From Terriglobia bacterium (GTDB lineage: Bacteria; Acidobacteriota; Terriglobia; UBA7540): DNA of 10,157 nt. The translations under genes and the position numbers were made by a program. Positions 7,647 to 10,157 of the stretch are shown here, piece after piece. Under the pieces are notes generated by a model. It worked only from the letters and a program-made list of their open reading frames with translations. It did not search any database and was not told the origin of the DNA. Numbering within the stretch: the first letter of the stretch is position 1; each line of letters begins with the position of its first letter. Location: the NCBI GenBank assembly GCA_030040295.1, contig JASHTZ010000545.1:1-10157 (forward strand), written 5' to 3'.

Positions 7647-8285
7647 TCATTTCCTGCGCCGCTTCGCTTCGCCTTCCCAGCGGTATTGCCTGTCCTGCTC
7701 AAGATCGAGCATTTCCAGCACGCGGCAACAAAATTGTGTAACGAGATCGTCGAGGGTCTTTGGCCGGTCGTAAAACGCCGGAATGATGGGAAAAATCACC
7801 GCGCCGGCAAGCTGCGCTCTCAACATGTTTTCAAGGTGGATGCGGTTGAAGGGCGCATCGCGCACGGCAAGAATCAGCTTGTGCCCCTGCTTCAGGCAAA
7901 CGTCCGCGGCGCGCTCAATGAGTGTCCCGGAAATTCCCGCGGCAATCTGGGCAAGGCAACCCGTGGTGCACGGAATCACCAGCATACCATGCACGCGATA
8001 GGAACCACTGGCGATGGAAGCTCCAATGTCCGAGTCCAGAATGTATTCGGTTTTCCCGGTCGCGTGCCCGGCGAGCGCGGAGGGAATGCGAGCGGATTTC
8101 GAAATGTCGATGTCCAGCTCATCGCGCAACAGCTTCAGCCCGCTGCCGGAAACGACCAGGTGAATTTTCTCCACCCGCGCGTCCGCTTCGAGCAATTGCA
8201 GCGCGCGCCGGGCGAATATCGCCCCACTCGCGCCCGTGACGCCCAGAATGATTCGCTTTTCGCCGGAAATCCTGGAAGACTCCAT
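7647..8285 (-). CDS. ubiX: UbiX-family flavin prenyltransferase (MqnM-like)
   Basis: UbiX enzymes join dimethylallyl phosphate to reduced FMN, making prenyl-FMN, the cofactor of UbiD-type decarboxylases. Near mqnE and a UbiA-like gene it would serve the decarboxylation step of futalosine-route menaquinone synthesis. The 212-aa product shows GVTGASGA (15-22), HLVVSGSG (42-49), ASIASGS (89-95), GMLVIPCTTGC (100-110), LIERAADVCLKQ (122-133), VRDAPFNRIHLENML (141-155) and IPAFYDRPKT (168-177), which are family segments in the right order. It is a soluble flavoprotein, probably a dodecamer as in the family. I chose the ATG at 8285. GTG codons at 8312 and 8309 are also in frame, but neither has a good ribosome-binding site. 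The UbiD partner is not in the window. Phenolic-acid decarboxylase subunit B proteins are the main alternative. Confidence 0.88.
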   Translation of the reverse strand: MESSRISGEKRIILGVTGASGAIFARRALQLLEADARVEKIHLVVSGSGLKLLRDELDIDISKSARIPSALAGHATGKTEYILDSDIGASIASGSYRVHGMLVIPCTTGCLAQIAAGISGTLIERAADVCLKQGHKLILAVRDAPFNRIHLENMLRAQLAGAVIFPIIPAFYDRPKTLDDLVTQFCCRVLEMLDLEQDRQYRWEGEAKRRRK

Positions 8286-8419
8286 CGCACCGGATGGTAT
8301 TCGGGGCACCACGCGAAGTCAAGGAAATGGAAGGTGATTGCGGGATGGAGCGGCGTTCCGGCACAGGTGGGCCACCGCCGGCGCTTTTAGAGTGCGGCTA
8401 CGCGCTTCTACTCGGGGAC

Positions 8420-8428
8420 TGGTATACT
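8420..8428 (+). promoter_or_regulatory. Possible extended -10 promoter element upstream of larB
   Basis: TGG followed by TATACT matches an extended -10 element (TGnTATAAT-like). No good -35 hexamer lies 17 bases upstream. Transcription would start around 8435, at the edge of the GGAGG site, giving a very short leader. It may therefore be accidental. Confidence 0.3.
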
Positions 8429-8434
8429 GCAAGC

Positions 8435-8439
8435 GGAGG
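8435..8439 (+). promoter_or_regulatory. larB: Ribosome-binding site GGAGG that fixes a TTG start for larB
   Basis: A full GGAGG ends five bases before the TTG at 8445. No in-frame ATG or GTG competes upstream, and the protein from TTG begins at the expected family N-terminus. The rare start codon is therefore well supported. Confidence 0.75.
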
Positions 8440-8444
8440 CAATT

Positions 8445-9191
8445 TTGACACCTGAAGAAATCACCGGAATGCTGAAGCAAGTGCGGCGGGGCAAGCTGTC
8501 CGTTGAGGCGGCGGTGGACCGGCTTCGGAACCTGAACTACGAGGACTTGGGTTACGCCAAGATTGATCATCACCGCTCGCTGCGGCAGGGATTTCCGGAA
8601 GTGGTTTTCGCGCGCGGCAAGGATCCGGCGCAGGTGGAAGGCATTGTGGGCCGCATGCTGCGCAACCGGCACAACATTCTGGTGACGCGCGGCGACCGCG
8701 CTCTTTATGACCTGTTGCGCCCACTCGATTCCAGGGTGGAGTTCCACGAGCTCTCCGGCGCGATTTCCATCCGGCAGGACCGTAAGATTCGCGGCAAAGG
8801 AAAAATCGTAGTGGTGTGTGCGGGCACGTCCGACATTCCCGTGGCGGAAGAGGCTCTGGTGACCTCTGACATCATGGGAAATCGCGTCGATGCGCTTTAC
8901 GACGTGGGCGTGGCGGGAATTCATCGCCTGTTGGGTGAAAGCCGGCATCTGCGTGAAGCCCGCGTGATTATTTGCGTGGCGGGAATGGAAGGCGCGCTTC
9001 CCAGCGTCGTTGCCGGCATGGTGGCCGTGCCGGTGATCGCGGTCCCGTCAAGCGTCGGTTATGGCGCGAGCTTTCGCGGGCTTGCCGCCCTGCTCGGCAT
9101 GCTCAACAGTTGTTCGCCCAACGTCTGCGTCGTCAACATCGATAACGGCTTCGGCGCGGGTTACCTGGCCAGCGCGATGAATAGGCTGTGA
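8445..9191 (+). CDS. larB: LarB, pyridinium-3,5-biscarboxylate mononucleotide synthase
   Basis: LarB carboxylates and hydrolyses nicotinic acid adenine dinucleotide to pyridinium-3,5-biscarboxylic acid mononucleotide. This is the first step to the nickel-pincer nucleotide cofactor of lactate racemase and other LarA-type racemases and epimerases. The 248-aa protein has the family length. A helical N-terminal part is followed by a PurE-like (AIR carboxylase) domain with VVCAGTSD (123-130), EEALVTS (135-141), DVGVAGIHRLL (153-163), CVAGMEGALPSVVAG (177-191), VPSSVGYG (200-207) and LNSCSPNVCVVNIDNGFGAG (220-239). C223 sits where LarB has the cysteine that attacks the nicotinate ring. Translation begins at TTG with a strong GGAGG. 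It is divergent from ubiX and convergent with purB, 27 bases apart. The partners larC, larE and larA are not in view. PurE itself is excluded by the N-terminal extension and the NIDNGFGAG ending. Confidence 0.92.
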   Translation: MTPEEITGMLKQVRRGKLSVEAAVDRLRNLNYEDLGYAKIDHHRSLRQGFPEVVFARGKDPAQVEGIVGRMLRNRHNILVTRGDRALYDLLRPLDSRVEFHELSGAISIRQDRKIRGKGKIVVVCAGTSDIPVAEEALVTSDIMGNRVDALYDVGVAGIHRLLGESRHLREARVIICVAGMEGALPSVVAGMVAVPVIAVPSSVGYGASFRGLAALLGMLNSCSPNVCVVNIDNGFGAGYLASAMNRL

Positions 9192-9218
9192 ACGCGTCCA
9201 ATTTTTTCCTGAAGCAGT

Positions 9219-10157
9219 CTACTTGCCAAAGACTCGCTCGAAGATTTCGTCCACGTGCGTGAGGTATCGCTCCACGTTGAAGAGCTCGGCGATTTCGCTG
9301 GGTTTAAGGTAGCGGCGAATGTCATCGTCGCGCTCCACCAGGGTACGAAACTCCTCGCGCGTCTCCCACACCTGCATGGCGTTGCGCTGAACCCAGCGGT
9401 AAGCATCCTCGCGCAGAGCTCCCTTTTCGACCAGATCCAGCAGCAATTGCCCGGAGAAAATCAAACCCTTCAGCAAGTCCAGGTTCTCCCGCATGCGCTC
9501 GGGGTAGACGAACATTTTTTCCACGAGATTTGTGGTCTTGGCCAGCAGGTAATCGAGAAGAATGGTGGAATCTGGGAGAATAATGCGCTCGACGGAGGAG
9601 TGCGAGATGTCGCGCTCGTGCCAGAGAGCAACATTCTCAAGCGCCGCCTGAGCGTTCGAGCGCACGACGCGCGCCAGGCCGCAAATTTGCTCGGCGGTAA
9701 CCGGGTTGCGCTTGTGCGGCATGGCGGATGAACCTTTTTGCTCCGGCGAAAAGTACTCCTCCACCTCACGAACCTCGGTGCGCTGAAGCCCTCGCACCTC
9801 GAGCGCGATTTTTTCAAGCGACGCCGCCGCAACCGCGAGCGTCGAGAGGTAAAAGGCGTGCCGGTCGCGCTGAATGACCTGCGATGATACCGGGGCAGGC
9901 TCCAGGCCCAGGCGCGCGCAGATTCCCCGTTCAATCGCGGGAGGCAAATGGGTGTAAGTGCCGACGGCGCCCGAGATTTTCCCCACGCGCATCTGTTCGG
10001 CGGCATAGGCAAGCCGCTCCGTGTTGCGCTGGTTTTCCGCGTACCAGATGGCCAGTTTGCACCCGAAGGTGATGGGCTCGGCGTGGATGCCGTGCGTGCG
10101 GCCGATCATTGGCGTGTGCTGGAACTCGAAGGCGCGACGCTTCAGCACTTCGCCCAG
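9219..10157 (-). CDS. purB: Adenylosuccinate lyase PurB, 5' end beyond the window
   Basis: PurB removes fumarate from adenylosuccinate and from SAICAR in purine synthesis. The frame is open to the right edge; 313 residues are visible of roughly 430 usual, so the N-terminal quarter is missing. Visible family motifs are GRTHGIHAEP (19-28, with catalytic His), SQVIQRDRHA (92-101), the signature GSSAMPHKRNP (142-152, the mobile catalytic-serine loop) and ERDISHSSVER (181-191). The C-terminus ends in ERVFGK with a TAG stop at 9221-9219, as in full-length bacterial enzymes. No broken residues are seen. It is convergent with larB and on the same strand as the menaquinone genes, but with larB intervening there is no operon link. 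Argininosuccinate lyase and fumarase share the superfamily, but the AMPHKRNP loop and HAEP context fit PurB. Confidence 0.93.
   Translation of the reverse strand: MGEVLKRRAFEFQHTPMIGRTHGIHAEPITFGCKLAIWYAENQRNTERLAYAAEQMRVGKISGAVGTYTHLPPAIERGICARLGLEPAPVSSQVIQRDRHAFYLSTLAVAAASLEKIALEVRGLQRTEVREVEEYFSPEQKGSSAMPHKRNPVTAEQICGLARVVRSNAQAALENVALWHERDISHSSVERIILPDSTILLDYLLAKTTNLVEKMFVYPERMRENLDLLKGLIFSGQLLLDLVEKGALREDAYRWVQRNAMQVWETREEFRTLVERDDDIRRYLKPSEIAELFNVERYLTHVDEIFERVFGK

Noticed and set aside
7436..7741. Plus-strand open frame across the repeat region
   Set aside because: It translates the repeat and the antisense end of the ubiX-like gene; no ribosome-binding site and no coherent protein.
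8319..8948. Minus-strand 209-codon open frame opposite larB
   Set aside because: It is antisense to larB, which has full family motifs and a strong ribosome-binding site.

Overview
The window is bacterial chromosome, GC-rich apart from one small island. Its gene set is aminofutalosine synthase, a UbiA-type prenyltransferase, a UbiX-type flavin prenyltransferase, LarB and PurB, plus a very large exported DUF2334-type protein and dispersed ACGGAG-type intergenic repeats. This resembles genomes of Acidobacteriota (Koribacter-like lineages). That assignment is inferred from gene content and style, not from a marker gene.

Layout from left to right. Positions 1-3801 (minus) hold most of one giant secreted protein. 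It has a signal peptide, a DUF2334 polysaccharide-deacetylase-like domain, a Rossmann/glutamine-amidotransferase-like domain, a glycoside-hydrolase-like TIM barrel and the start of a C-terminal beta-rich region. It runs off the left edge and carries one apparent frameshift near 3480. Positions 3953-4655 (minus) form a less GC-rich island. It holds an unrecognised 191-aa protein and, overlapping its start, a 46-codon coding remnant without a start codon. Positions 4701-5837 (minus) are mqnE. Positions 5838-6079 are a divergent intergenic region with a perfect 9-bp inverted repeat. Positions 6080-6346 (plus) encode a small 88-aa HTH-like protein. Positions 6411-7325 (minus) are a UbiA-family (MqnP-like) prenyltransferase. 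Positions 7326-7646 are non-coding and contain an imperfect inverted repeat. Positions 7647-8285 (minus) are a UbiX-family protein. Positions 8445-9191 (plus) are larB with a TTG start. Positions 9219 to the right edge (minus) are purB, lacking its N-terminus.

How the genes fit together: mqnE, the UbiA-like and the UbiX-like genes lie on one strand and fit one pathway, menaquinone synthesis by the futalosine route. In it MqnE makes aminofutalosine, a UbiA-type enzyme attaches the polyprenyl chain, and a UbiD/UbiX-type pair decarboxylates the ring, with UbiX supplying prenyl-FMN. purB (purine synthesis) and larB (nickel-pincer nucleotide cofactor synthesis) are single housekeeping or cofactor genes without their usual partners in view. 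No CRISPR array, rRNA, tRNA, transposase or phage gene was found.
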